36,272 nt of DNA from Candidatus Hydrogenedentota bacterium (GCA_903932505.1 CAIZGN010000582.1:1-36272), one strand, 5' to 3'; shown: positions 22,317-30,796, counted from the stretch's first letter. Numbers and translations: made by a program. Notes: generated by a model from the letters alone, not told the origin.

Positions 22317-24065
22317 CTACTTTGTTCCGATGCTGACGAGCATCTTATCTGTCCTCAGGTAAATCCTGTTATCGAGAAATGCGGGGGTTGCGTAGACCGG
22401 AGCACCCATATCGACATCGCCGATGGATTCGAATTGCGCGGCATCCTTGAAGATATGCACAATACCTTTCTTGTCGGGCAGGTAAATGCGGTCACCCACC
22501 AGCACCATCGATGCGCTGAATCCCTCGTCGTACTCATGGGTCCACAGGGACTTTCCGGTCTGCCGATCCAGACAGACCACCTCGCCGCGCGAGGTGGCGA
22601 TGTAGAAATGGGCGGCGGAGGCCACCGGACTTGAGACGTCGGGCAGGATATCCTCGTAGATCCACTTTACCTCGGTCTTTACGGCAGTGCCGTCCTTGCT
22701 GACTTGGATGGCCGAGGCCTTGGCGTATTCATTCGCCACGAAAACGATGCCGTCGGCATAGGCGGGGGACGGGGCCACCTCACCATCGAGACAGGTCACC
22801 TTCCACAGTGCCGCACCCGTCTTCGGCTCGTACGCATCCACATCTTTTTCCGAGACGAGCACGAGTTGTAGTCCGGCGGGCGTGGGGATGCACGAGGGCG
22901 ACCCCCACGAAATCTTGGTGCGCTTGGCGACCCACGCTTCTTTGCCGGTGGCGGCATCAAAGGCGGTCAAGCGCGGCGTTGCGCGATCATCGAACTGCAC
23001 ATACACCAGCGAACCCAGCGCGATAAGCGATGAGGCATGCCCGTAGTGGTTGTCCGGCACACCGAGGTTCTTGCCCCACTGCGGATTGCCATCGGCATCA
23101 AAACAGGCAAGGTCGCCGTTTGGAAACATGGCGAAAACCCGTTTGCCCAGCGCAGCCATCGTGGGGGGGGCATAACCGGTTTCGTCCTCTATTTTTGCGC
23201 TCTTGTCCGGCGTTCCCGGGAATTTCTCGAGGGCTTTTTTCCAGAGAAGCGCACCGGTCTCCGTGTCGAAGGCATAGACTTCACGGGCATCCTGCGTGGC
23301 GCCGCACAGGAACACGCGATTGCCCCAAACCACGGGGGAATTGTTGCCGGGCAAAGGCACCTCCGTCTTCCAACGGATATTCTGTCCGGCGGCGACATCC
23401 CACTGCGTGGGCGCGGTTGTGAAATGCGCGACGCCATAGTTCCCGGGTCCCCGGAAGGCGGGCCACTGCAATTGCAAGTCATCCCAAGTGGGTTCGGCAT
23501 CGGCGACGGGAGCGGTCGGGGCTTCACCCGGTGCCGGGGCGGCAGGCGGTGCTTCGGTGGCAGGAATTCCAACCGGCGTCAGCCAGGCCGCGCCCAGTGC
23601 GAACACCGCCAGCACCATACCGCCGGTGATGAGATAGCTTTTCGCCTGCGCCGCCATTTCCCAATAATTCGTCGCGACATATTCAATGCGCGGTAGCACA
23701 GGTCGCCAACGCGCGGCCAGCTTGAAGGAAATCACAAAGACGACCACCCCGGCGAGCAGCAACTTGGCCCCCATGGCCAACTGCGCCTGGTTGGTAAAGA
23801 AGGCTTTTCGCGCGAGCAGATCCATGGCGCGAATATCCTCCACCAGCTTGGGGTCCGCGTCCGGCGAGGTGTTGAGCTGCTTGCGCAGGGCAATCAGGCC
23901 GGGGTTGTCGAGCGGCGCGACCGATTGCATCTGCAGGTAGTTCGCGATGAGCAGCACGGAAACGATCAACACGAATAAACCGGACACGACCGCCACGGTG
24001 GCGGCCAGTGTCCAGGCATCGGGATTCCCCGCGAATGTTTTCTGTTTGGCTTCAGGAATGGGCAT
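22317..24065 (-). CDS. Membrane-anchored PQQ-type beta-propeller protein
   Basis: The 582-residue protein has three membrane segments (about 18-41, 96-117 and 143-165), a Pro/Ala-rich linker (165-195), and then a PQQ-binding-like propeller. WPAFRGPGNYGV (201-212) is the usual propeller entry, and blades with 'AxDxxTGxxxW' recur (YAFDTETGALLWKK, AFDAATGKEAW, CLDRQTGKSLW). No catalytic residues of true quinoprotein dehydrogenases are evident, so it may be structural or a PQQ-independent scaffold. I use the ATG at 24065 with GAGGAAG upstream; it overlaps the end of the NapH-like gene by 14 nt. A longer frame exists only inside that gene. It is the last gene of the operon. Confidence 0.88.
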   Translation of the reverse strand: MPIPEAKQKTFAGNPDAWTLAATVAVVSGLFVLIVSVLLIANYLQMQSVAPLDNPGLIALRKQLNTSPDADPKLVEDIRAMDLLARKAFFTNQAQLAMGAKLLLAGVVVFVISFKLAARWRPVLPRIEYVATNYWEMAAQAKSYLITGGMVLAVFALGAAWLTPVGIPATEAPPAAPAPGEAPTAPVADAEPTWDDLQLQWPAFRGPGNYGVAHFTTAPTQWDVAAGQNIRWKTEVPLPGNNSPVVWGNRVFLCGATQDAREVYAFDTETGALLWKKALEKFPGTPDKSAKIEDETGYAPPTMAALGKRVFAMFPNGDLACFDADGNPQWGKNLGVPDNHYGHASSLIALGSLVYVQFDDRATPRLTAFDAATGKEAWVAKRTKISWGSPSCIPTPAGLQLVLVSEKDVDAYEPKTGAALWKVTCLDGEVAPSPAYADGIVFVANEYAKASAIQVSKDGTAVKTEVKWIYEDILPDVSSPVASAAHFYIATSRGEVVCLDRQTGKSLWTHEYDEGFSASMVLVGDRIYLPDKKGIVHIFKDAAQFESIGDVDMGAPVYATPAFLDNRIYLRTDKMLVSIGTK

Positions 24066-25374
24066 GGTCTTCCTCTGTCGGGCAATTCCCTTTTTCCACG
24101 GGACAATACGCAAAACAACGGCCGCAGCTCAGGCACGCGCCGCGATCCATTTCATAGTCCACCCGCCCTCGCACGCGCGAAAAACGCACCAGTTTCCCCA
24201 CCACGACCAATCCCATGAACGCGCCCAGGCACAAGGCCCCGATCGCGAAGGAGGATTGGATGGCATTGGCCTCAGCGTAGAGTTGCTGCGGCGTTTGTTT
24301 GCCCGCGTGGAAGGCGTCACTGTCAATCGTGCGGTCTTTGAACTCGCCCCGCTCCTCGCCGGAGATACGCTCTGCCAACTGCACTTTGGGGTGGAGCTTC
24401 GAGAGAAATCCGTGCGACAAATATCCGGCCCCGGCACCCAATCCCATGATCAAGGGCGCGGCCACCAGCAGCCATCCAACACGTCGCGCACCTTCGCGCC
24501 GGGAAAGTGGGCGTTCCTCGGGCGTGGGCATTTCGATGGCCCCATAGGGACAGGAAGCCTCGCACAGGCGGCATTGTATGCATGCCGTGGGGGGGATTTT
24601 CGCATGCCATTTCGAGAACATGGACATCCAGCGTAACAGCACGCCATAGGGGCACAAAAAGCGGCAATAGGGGCGTCCGATGAAGACACCCAGCACCAGA
24701 AAAATCCCGCCGACCAGCAGCATATTGAAACTCGCGCCCTGGCGGAAGAAACCGATAAAGGGGTCATAGCGGCAGATGAGATAGCCGGTATTAGTCGTCA
24801 TGCCGAGGACGACCAAGCCCAAATACAGGTATGCACCCAATCCGAGCACGGCTTCCAACGGCTTTCCCAATTGCACAGGGCGGATGGCCACCAGTTCCTG
24901 CACTGCGCCCAGCGGGCACACCCCCGCGCAGAATACCCGCCCCCAGAAGAGGGCAGCGAGCAGGGGTAGCACAAAAAAGACCAGCACCAACCACGGTAAG
25001 CCCACCGCCGGGTCGAGGAGCGCGGCCAACACATTTTGCAGTGAACCCACGGGGCATACACAGCCCTTGCGCCAGAAACCGAAATAGAGAACCGAGGCCA
25101 CAGCCAGCGCGAATAGTCCCGCCCGGGAACGGCGCACCATCACGAGATAGGCGGAGAGAATGAGCGAAGCAGCCAGCACCACAGTGTCCAACACGGGATA
25201 ATAGCGGGCCGGCATCGGCATTTCGACATGCGGTTGCTTGTAACCCGACTCGAACTCCGGCATGGGAAAACGGAATTCCGCGTTCGCGGCGGCGCAGACG
25301 AGCCACAACCCCAGAATGGCAAGCACGAGGACTTTGACATAGCTCGGGCCGTTGTTTGTTGGGTGACTTTTCAT
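24052..25374 (-). CDS. NapH/NosR-like membrane 4Fe-4S protein
   Basis: The 440-residue polytopic protein has around six to seven membrane segments. CAGVCP (149-154) and CRFLCP (237-242) are the CxxxCP pairs of NapH, NosR and CcoG proteins; CVCP (105-108) is a further cysteine motif. Two cytoplasmic ferredoxin sites follow: CIQCRLCEASCP (265-276) and CLSCGRCFAYCP (414-425). NapH passes electrons from quinol to NapG and on to periplasmic partners. Here no nitrate reductase subunit is present; the co-transcribed proteins are propellers. Its ATG overlaps the stop of the NapG-like gene (ATGA). A loop of about 60 residues (325-375) has no Cys and looks extracytoplasmic. Confidence 0.88.
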   Translation of the reverse strand: MKSHPTNNGPSYVKVLVLAILGLWLVCAAANAEFRFPMPEFESGYKQPHVEMPMPARYYPVLDTVVLAASLILSAYLVMVRRSRAGLFALAVASVLYFGFWRKGCVCPVGSLQNVLAALLDPAVGLPWLVLVFFVLPLLAALFWGRVFCAGVCPLGAVQELVAIRPVQLGKPLEAVLGLGAYLYLGLVVLGMTTNTGYLICRYDPFIGFFRQGASFNMLLVGGIFLVLGVFIGRPYCRFLCPYGVLLRWMSMFSKWHAKIPPTACIQCRLCEASCPYGAIEMPTPEERPLSRREGARRVGWLLVAAPLIMGLGAGAGYLSHGFLSKLHPKVQLAERISGEERGEFKDRTIDSDAFHAGKQTPQQLYAEANAIQSSFAIGALCLGAFMGLVVVGKLVRFSRVRGRVDYEMDRGACLSCGRCFAYCPVEKGNCPTEEDHAHS

Positions 25375-25934
25375 GCGGGCGGGGGCGTCTCCTTCGGGCG
25401 GGTCTTCAGCAAATAGGGGTCATGGGCGGGCACTCGCACAAAAGCGTTTGAGGGACAGGCCCGGGCGATGGAGCATTCGTTGCAATTCACGCAAAGGTCC
25501 TGCTTCACCTGAAGGTAGAGCGAGCCGTTGCCGAACATGCTGCAGCCTTTCACGCACTTGCCGCAACCCACGCATGCCGCCTCGTCAATGCTGTACTGGA
25601 AATACGGCACTTCAATGAATTTACGTTGAAGCGCCGCAGTCGGACACAACTGATTTTCCGCGCCGGTATTCCGGGCCTTCGCCCCCGGCTGGAGATAGCC
25701 GCCGCAAAGGTCGCAATACCCGCAAATCTGAAAGGAGTGGACGCACTTGACCGCCGAGGGGTTCAGCACACAGTTGGTGGCGCAACGGCCGCACTGCACG
25801 CATTTGGCCGGGTCAATCTGCCAACGCATGGATTCTGCCGAACTGCGCTCCGTGCGCACGGCCAAACCGCCGCACACGGCAGCCGCACCGGCCACACGCA
25901 TGAAATCCCGGCGGCAGAAGCACTTTTCGCTCAT
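25371..25934 (-). CDS. NapG-like Tat-exported ferredoxin (four 4Fe-4S sites)
   Basis: The 187-residue protein starts MSEKCFCRRDFMRVAGAAAV, a Tat signal with RRDF, as needed to export a prefolded Fe-S protein. Cysteines fall into four groups: C45/48/51/55, C64-C71/74/77 with C97, C121/124/127/131 and C148/151/154/160. This is the NapG/MauM layout. Two more cysteines (5 and 7) are inside the signal and would be removed. I use the ATG at 25934, with GGAGG 7 nt upstream, because the upstream extension would precede the Tat motif. It overlaps both neighbours by ATGA. Likely role: periplasmic electron carrier partner of the NapH-like protein. Confidence 0.92.
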   Translation of the reverse strand: MSEKCFCRRDFMRVAGAAAVCGGLAVRTERSSAESMRWQIDPAKCVQCGRCATNCVLNPSAVKCVHSFQICGYCDLCGGYLQPGAKARNTGAENQLCPTAALQRKFIEVPYFQYSIDEAACVGCGKCVKGCSMFGNGSLYLQVKQDLCVNCNECSIARACPSNAFVRVPAHDPYLLKTRPKETPPPA

Positions 25935-26119
25935 GGCGCGGCCTCCACCCGGTTGGCACAATCCTTATTGACGGGGCACGCGGGACAAGCGCCGGGTGCG
26001 CAGGCCTGTACCTGCCGACGAGCCCCGAAAAAAAGGGCCAGCGCGGCCAAGCCACCGGCCAGACCCAAGCGCGCCATGCCCGCGAACAGTTCACGACGAC
26101 TTTCGTTGGTGGGGTTCAT
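25931..26119 (-). CDS. Small Tat-type Cys-rich protein (62 aa)
   Basis: The protein starts MNPTNESRRELFAGMARLGL, with a twin arginine at 8-9 and a hydrophobic stretch (19-32). The exported tail has only four cysteines: C40, C45, C48 and C54 (CAPGACPACPVNKDC), enough for one metal or Fe-S centre. It overlaps its neighbours on both sides by ATGA, so it is a real coupled gene of the operon and not a chance frame. I know no named family. A small accessory subunit, redox shuttle or assembly factor of the NapG-like protein is a reasonable guess. Confidence 0.8.
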   Translation of the reverse strand: MNPTNESRRELFAGMARLGLAGGLAALALFFGARRQVQACAPGACPACPVNKDCANRVEAAP

Positions 26120-27132
26120 GCCAGCTTCTCTTTCTCTTCAAAGATCAAAACGGCACCCTGTTCACGATGGACGACCAAAACCCGGTTGTTCTTGTCCACG
26201 GCCAAATCGCGCAGGGGTGTTTCAATATCGCAGCATGCGGCTGCCTGAACATTCACCCCGAGAATATCCGGCGAAGCCACCACGGCGAGCATTTTCTGGT
26301 CGGGGGAATAGACCTTCACGCGGGAGAGACCCTTTTCGAGGGTGACCAGCAGACCATCACTCCGAAAGGCGATGTGTATCGGATTGCAGCATCCGGCGAA
26401 GCCGTCCAATTCGATGGAGGGGCGATACCAAGAGGCGGCGAGGTCGCCATTGTCCCGGTATTGCTCCAGCCCGTGCTTCCCGGGATTCACCGCCCACAAC
26501 GCGCCCTGCTTGTCAAAACAGACGTCGAAATACGGACTCGGCACGACGAAACCGGCCATTTCATTGGCTTCATGCTTGCCGTCAAAACGCCCCAACCGCT
26601 TCCCCTGTCGATCATAGCGCAGCAGAACCCGGTTCCCCGCGTCCGCCACGTAGACATCGGTATCATTCACCGCAATTGCCGTGATGTACCCCCGCGCTCC
26701 GAGGTCTTCCCAGCTGCCGGTCTTGACGCCGTCCGCCCCGAGGACATCCACGCGCCCCCGCATCCCCAACAAAATTCCACCGTCCGGTGCCACCGCGATG
26801 CAGTCCGGCGTGCCTTCCAGCACAAACCGGGCCTTCTCTTTGGCGTCCGCACCATAACGTACCAGTGCTTTCTCCCCCGCCACATAAACATCTCCATCGG
26901 GACCAATGGCCAGCGAGGACAGGTTGGGGATATTGGGCGTCAGCTTTCCCGCTGCCTTGAATTTGATCAGGGCGGGGTCGACCTTCGTGTAATCGTCCAC
27001 GTTGTAGACCAGTGCATTGGAGGGTTCCTTGGGTTTGTCGCGGGCAATGAGGAGCCCGGCAAACCCGGCCGCAGCCGCAGCCATCCCCCCCCACACCCAT
27101 TTTAGAAAGCCTTTTCGGTTCATCGCTTCCAT
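26116..27132 (-). CDS. NHL-type six-bladed beta-propeller, membrane-anchored
   Basis: The 338-residue protein has an N-terminal membrane anchor (about 11-30, NRKGFLKWVWGG, lacking the full twin arginine) and then NHL blades: LSSLAIGPDGDVYVA, PDCIAVAPDGGILLG, TAIAVNDTDVYVADAGNRVL, YFDVCFDKQGALWAVNPGKH and a closing RDLAVDKNNRVLVVH. Two vicinal cysteine pairs, C248-C249 (GCCNP) and C300-C301 (ACCDI), are striking and may bind metal or form redox disulfides. The ATG at 27132 is chosen (AAGGAA upstream); a second ATG lies three codons on. It overlaps the small Cys protein by ATGA and follows the PQQ-type gene with a 34-nt gap. Confidence 0.88.
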   Translation of the reverse strand: MEAMNRKGFLKWVWGGMAAAAAGFAGLLIARDKPKEPSNALVYNVDDYTKVDPALIKFKAAGKLTPNIPNLSSLAIGPDGDVYVAGEKALVRYGADAKEKARFVLEGTPDCIAVAPDGGILLGMRGRVDVLGADGVKTGSWEDLGARGYITAIAVNDTDVYVADAGNRVLLRYDRQGKRLGRFDGKHEANEMAGFVVPSPYFDVCFDKQGALWAVNPGKHGLEQYRDNGDLAASWYRPSIELDGFAGCCNPIHIAFRSDGLLVTLEKGLSRVKVYSPDQKMLAVVASPDILGVNVQAAACCDIETPLRDLAVDKNNRVLVVHREQGAVLIFEEKEKLA

Positions 27133-27166
27133 GGATACATTTCCTTATTCACGCGGCCTGCGCGCT

Positions 27167-28609
27167 TCACTGAGCCGCCGCGCCAATCTCGACACAGGCC
27201 ATGCGCTTGGAATCCCGCAGCAGCAGACGCGTACCCGCGAGGGCCAGCGGCCCCCAGGCATCTTGCCCATCGAAAATCCGCGCCTGACCGAGTTGCTCAT
27301 ATTTTCCGGCGTCCGCCTTGATCATGGTCAGCAGACCATCGTCACCAAGAATAAAAAACTTGCCGTCTGCCAGCAGGAAGGGACCGAGTCCGAAGCGGTT
27401 TTCCGGCCCGCTCGACCATGCCAGCGTTCCGTCCGGTTTGTAGCACACGAACTGCCCCCGCAGCGCACCACCGTCTTTCGGCATGATACCATAGAGCAGA
27501 CCGCCCGTATAGATGGGGGTTTGCTGTTCACTCGCGAGGAAATCCGACGGGCTCTTCTGAAACAGCGACTCCGCCGTGAACTTTCCGCCGTCTGCGTGCA
27601 CCTGCATCATGAGGCTTCCGTAGCCATACCCAGCGGTGGCGTAAATCTTGCCCTCATCCAGCGGCACGGGCGAAGGCGCGGCCACGCGTGCATTCCAGGG
27701 CAATTCCCAGAGCAGGGTTCCGGCATCGGCGGCATCCGCCGACACGCCCACAATACCGCCCAGCGCGGAGTACACATACATGCGCTTGCCCGCCAAGGTC
27801 ATGGGCATGATGGACGCGTGCGACATGTTCCAGAGCTTCGGGTTCGGTGTTTTCCACACCGGCTTGCCGGTGGCCAGATCCACCGCCATGAGAAGGGCAT
27901 CCTTTCCTCCCGGGGCGAGAATGAGTTTGTCGCCGTCAATCATGGGGCATTGCCCCGCGTACCACAGCGGCTCGGCAGTGCCGTATTCCGCCTGCAAATC
28001 GATACCCCACTTAAAATCGCCGGTTGCAGGACTGAGGCACACCACATGACAGCGCGGGCCCAAGGTGATGAGGTATTCGCCGGTCAAGGCGGGGACGGTG
28101 CGCGACATGCCGTGATTTCGCTTGGTGCTCACCGCGTAGGACCGCCGCCAAATCTCCTTGCCGTCGGCCAGTGAAAAACAACGCGCCGCGTCCGCTTTTT
28201 TTTGTTCATCGTAATCCAAGACAAAGACCCGGCCCTGTCCCACGACGGCCGCCGCATGGCCCTCGCCCAATTCGACTTGCCATAATACCTTCGGGCCGTC
28301 TTTTGGCCAGGTGGATGCCAGCGCGGGCGCGTCTTTAACGATGTTGTCGCAATCTTTTCCCCGAAATCGGGGCCACTCCCCGGGCAAGGTCGCAGGGGTT
28401 CCGTCAAAGGTTTCCAGTTTGCCTTTGAGATCGGCCACCGCCCCTGTTTCCGGCATGGACTCCGGACGGCCATCCTTTCCTGGCAGGCTCACGGGCAAGT
28501 CGTGCGCAGGGTCATATATGAACCACCCACCCAGCACGGCAAGCGCCACGGCAGTGCTGAGCACCAGCACAAAGAGCGCTTTCTTCGGCGGGCCGGGACT
28601 CTGCATCAT
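27167..28609 (-). CDS. PQQ-type beta-propeller protein, signal-anchored
   Basis: The 480-residue protein has one N-terminal membrane segment (about 10-31) and a periplasmic propeller. WPRFRGKDCDNIV is the entry motif, and blades such as CFSLADGKEIWRR, CLSPATGDFKWGI and AVDLATGKPVWKTPNPK are clear. It is related in architecture, not in close sequence, to the last gene of the operon. It starts directly after the TAG stop of the J-domain gene with no spacer (ATG-ATG). Its ligand is unknown; as with the other member no dehydrogenase catalytic residues are apparent. Confidence 0.88.
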   Translation of the reverse strand: MMQSPGPPKKALFVLVLSTAVALAVLGGWFIYDPAHDLPVSLPGKDGRPESMPETGAVADLKGKLETFDGTPATLPGEWPRFRGKDCDNIVKDAPALASTWPKDGPKVLWQVELGEGHAAAVVGQGRVFVLDYDEQKKADAARCFSLADGKEIWRRSYAVSTKRNHGMSRTVPALTGEYLITLGPRCHVVCLSPATGDFKWGIDLQAEYGTAEPLWYAGQCPMIDGDKLILAPGGKDALLMAVDLATGKPVWKTPNPKLWNMSHASIMPMTLAGKRMYVYSALGGIVGVSADAADAGTLLWELPWNARVAAPSPVPLDEGKIYATAGYGYGSLMMQVHADGGKFTAESLFQKSPSDFLASEQQTPIYTGGLLYGIMPKDGGALRGQFVCYKPDGTLAWSSGPENRFGLGPFLLADGKFFILGDDGLLTMIKADAGKYEQLGQARIFDGQDAWGPLALAGTRLLLRDSKRMACVEIGAAAQ

Positions 28610-28936
28610 CTAACGCCCCTTAAGGCGCTTGAGCCGGTTGTAGGCCTCGTTGAGCGTTCGCATGGCGTCCTCGTCGCCCCCGCGATCAGGATGATGCACC
28701 TTGGCTTTGCTGCGGTAGGCCTTCTCGATTTCTTCCCATGGCGCGGTGGAGGATACCCCCATCAATCGGTAACACATGTCGAGGTCGGAGGGCGGCGACT
28801 GCGGACGGGAGGGTTCTGCGGGTCGCTCCCCGCGCAATTCGCGCAGTCCCTGCATGACCATCCGCCACAGACCGGTCGCCTGCAGCACCACGATGATCGC
28901 CACGATCAGGATAAATTCTTGGGGGCCCGGAAGCAT
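28610..28936 (-). CDS. Membrane-anchored J-domain (DnaJ-like) protein
   Basis: The 108-residue protein has an N-terminal membrane helix and amphipathic segment (MLPGPQEFILIVAIIVVLQA, then WRMVMQGLRELRGE) and a C-terminal J domain (about 52-108) with the invariant HPD at 82-84 in VHHPDRGG. It therefore should recruit DnaK (Hsp70) to the membrane. The start is uncertain: the longer frame uses TTG at 28951 with no ribosome site, and I prefer the ATG at 28936, which begins the hydrophobic segment and has GAGGA just upstream, though very close. It lies between the rhomboid gene and the PQQ-type gene and abuts the latter. The N-terminus resembles TatA/B. Confidence 0.82.
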   Translation of the reverse strand: MLPGPQEFILIVAIIVVLQATGLWRMVMQGLRELRGERPAEPSRPQSPPSDLDMCYRLMGVSSTAPWEEIEKAYRSKAKVHHPDRGGDEDAMRTLNEAYNRLKRLKGR

Positions 28937-28966
28937 AGTCCTCGCATTCAACCGTCGTTGGGACGG

Positions 28967-29773
28967 TTAGTGCCGTCGTTTTTTTTCATCGAAGCGGAAG
29001 ATGTTGTCGACCGCCTCGCCTACCTTGTCAAATTCAGTTTTTGGCCGTTGTCCTTGGGAGGAACGGCGACGTTCGCTTTGCCACAGGTTAATCCGGGGCA
29101 GAAGCTTCATGTATCCGTATCCGGCAAGCATGCCGCCAAAGTGGGTGCTGACGGAAATGCCGTCGGCGTTCAGACCCGAAATCACATTCATCACCACCAC
29201 AATGAGCACCAGCGCGCGCGCGTTGATCGGCACGGGCAGGGGAAACATGTAGAACTGCCGGTCGGGGTCAGTCATGGCGAAGGCGATGAGCACACCCATG
29301 ACCGCGCCGCTTGCCCCCATGACGGAGGGGTCGGTAACCGTATCACCCGCCAGATGACGTACTGCATAGGGCACAAAATTCGCGAGCACCCCCACGGCAC
29401 CGCACACCACATAAAAACGGAAGAACTGCCGGGTGCCGAGAACCCGCTCCACGTTCGTGCCGAAAAAGTAGAGCCACAGAAGATTCATGAGCAGATGCAT
29501 GAGATTCCCGTGGAGGAACATATAGCTGAAGGGCTTCCAGATTTGTCCGTGCATGAATATGTGCACCTGGAAGGACAGCAGGGTATCAATGGCATTGGGT
29601 ATCCAACCCCAGCGGTACTGGAGGTAGACTTCGAAGGGATCCCACGCCAGCTGGAGAGCGAAGACCAAGACATTCGCCAAGATGAGGCGCTGCACGGCCC
29701 ACGTAATCCGGGGACCGCTAAAGCTCCAGCTCTCTTCTGGGTCGTTGTATTGTTTCATGTTCGAAAATGGCAT
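28967..29773 (-). CDS. Rhomboid-family intramembrane serine protease
   Basis: The 268-residue protein has six membrane segments. Catalytic Ser155 in GASGAVMG and His211 in STHFGGMLAGY are both present, as is the oxyanion-side HGNLMH (88-93) and the loop motif NVERVLGTRQF. It should be an active protease cutting membrane helices of single-pass proteins. The long cytoplasmic tail (about 225-268) is basic. It is the first gene of the eight-gene minus-strand operon and is divergent from the LOG gene. The start at 29773 has no clear ribosome site; ATG at residue 6 (29758) is an alternative. I could not identify its promoter. Confidence 0.9.
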   Translation of the reverse strand: MPFSNMKQYNDPEESWSFSGPRITWAVQRLILANVLVFALQLAWDPFEVYLQYRWGWIPNAIDTLLSFQVHIFMHGQIWKPFSYMFLHGNLMHLLMNLLWLYFFGTNVERVLGTRQFFRFYVVCGAVGVLANFVPYAVRHLAGDTVTDPSVMGASGAVMGVLIAFAMTDPDRQFYMFPLPVPINARALVLIVVVMNVISGLNADGISVSTHFGGMLAGYGYMKLLPRINLWQSERRRSSQGQRPKTEFDKVGEAVDNIFRFDEKKRRH

Positions 29774-29862
29774 TTGACGCCATGGTACCCGATTTCGGCT
29801 TTATGGAGCCAGTTTTTCACACCAAAACCTGCATCCTGTCCCTTTCCGGGCGAAGCCCGTAC

Positions 29863-29892
29863 TAGACAACACCCGCCCGCTTGGGGTACATT
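29863..29892 (+). promoter_or_regulatory. Possible promoter of the LOG-family gene
   Basis: TAGACA (29863-29868) and TACATT (29887-29892) are spaced by 18 nt. The start near 29899 gives a leader of about 40 nt with AGGGAG before the ATG at 29939. The match is moderate. Confidence 0.35.
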
Positions 29893-29938
29893 CCTAAGGC
29901 AGTAACCCGGTTCCAACCGTAGCCCACAGGGAGACATC

Positions 29939-30796
29939 ATGGAAATTGAAAAAGAGTCCTTTGATTCAGGGAAATGGCCGGAAAAGGCCTACAAAAACCC
30001 GAGATTCCTGACCTCTACCGCCGCGAGAGAAGTGCGGGTCCTTTGCGAGTTCGTCGAGCCCCGGGACCGCCTCAAGAAACTCGGGGTCAAGGATACCGTC
30101 GTTTTCTTCGGTTCTGCACGCACACCTTCCCGGGAGGTTGCTGAAAAACGACTGGCTGAGGCGGAGGCGGCTGCATTGCGTGGGGGGGGCGATGCCAAGG
30201 CCTTGGCGACTGCCGTGGAAACTGCCGAGCGCAACCTGCACCAGTCGCGGTACTATGAAGACGCGCGGGAACTGGCCCGACGCATGACCGAGTGGTCCAA
30301 GACCCTCCACAATCATGTGCACCGTTTCATCGTATGTTCCGGTGGCGGTCCCGGCATCATGGAAGCGGCAAATCGGGGTGCCAGCGAGGCCCAGGGACAG
30401 ACGGCAGGACTCAACATCAGCCTCCCCATGGAGCAAAACCCCAACCCTTACCAGACCCGAGAGCTCTCCTTTGAATTCCACTATTTCTTTATCCGGAAGT
30501 TTTGGTTCGTGTATCTGGCCAAGGCACTGGTCGCTTTTCCGGGCGGATTCGGGACCTTTGACGAGCTCTTTGAGGTGCTAACGCTTATTCAGACCAACAA
30601 GCTGGAAAAGCCCATGCCGGTCATTATCTACGGCACGGAATTCTGGAAACCGCTCATCGACTTCGATTGGCTCATCAAATGGGGCATGATTGCACCGGAA
30701 GACCTGGAGCTCTTCCATTTCTGCGACTCGGTGGACGAGGCCTTCGAACTTCTCAAGTCCGAATTGACCCGTCTGTATCTCAACGAGGATGACTAG
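29939..30796 (+). CDS. LOG-family protein (nucleotide monophosphate phosphoribohydrolase-like)
   Basis: The 285-residue protein has a Rossmann-type fold with FFGSART (56-62), SGGGPGIMEAANRG (134-147) and PGGFGTFDE (201-209). This is the signature once mislabelled 'lysine decarboxylase'; many members release the base from AMP or related nucleotides. About 50 residues precede the core, and a helical insertion (about 64-105) is longer than in the shortest members; both occur in the long bacterial subfamily. GGGAG lies 6 nt before the ATG. It is followed by its own terminator, so it is a single-gene unit. Function in this organism is unclear. Confidence 0.92.
   Translation: MEIEKESFDSGKWPEKAYKNPRFLTSTAAREVRVLCEFVEPRDRLKKLGVKDTVVFFGSARTPSREVAEKRLAEAEAAALRGGGDAKALATAVETAERNLHQSRYYEDARELARRMTEWSKTLHNHVHRFIVCSGGGPGIMEAANRGASEAQGQTAGLNISLPMEQNPNPYQTRELSFEFHYFFIRKFWFVYLAKALVAFPGGFGTFDELFEVLTLIQTNKLEKPMPVIIYGTEFWKPLIDFDWLIKWGMIAPEDLELFHFCDSVDEAFELLKSELTRLYLNEDD

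Noticed and set aside
28502-29905. Plus-strand open frame of 467 codons
   Set aside because: It runs antisense to the J-domain and rhomboid genes, both with intact catalytic or signature motifs.
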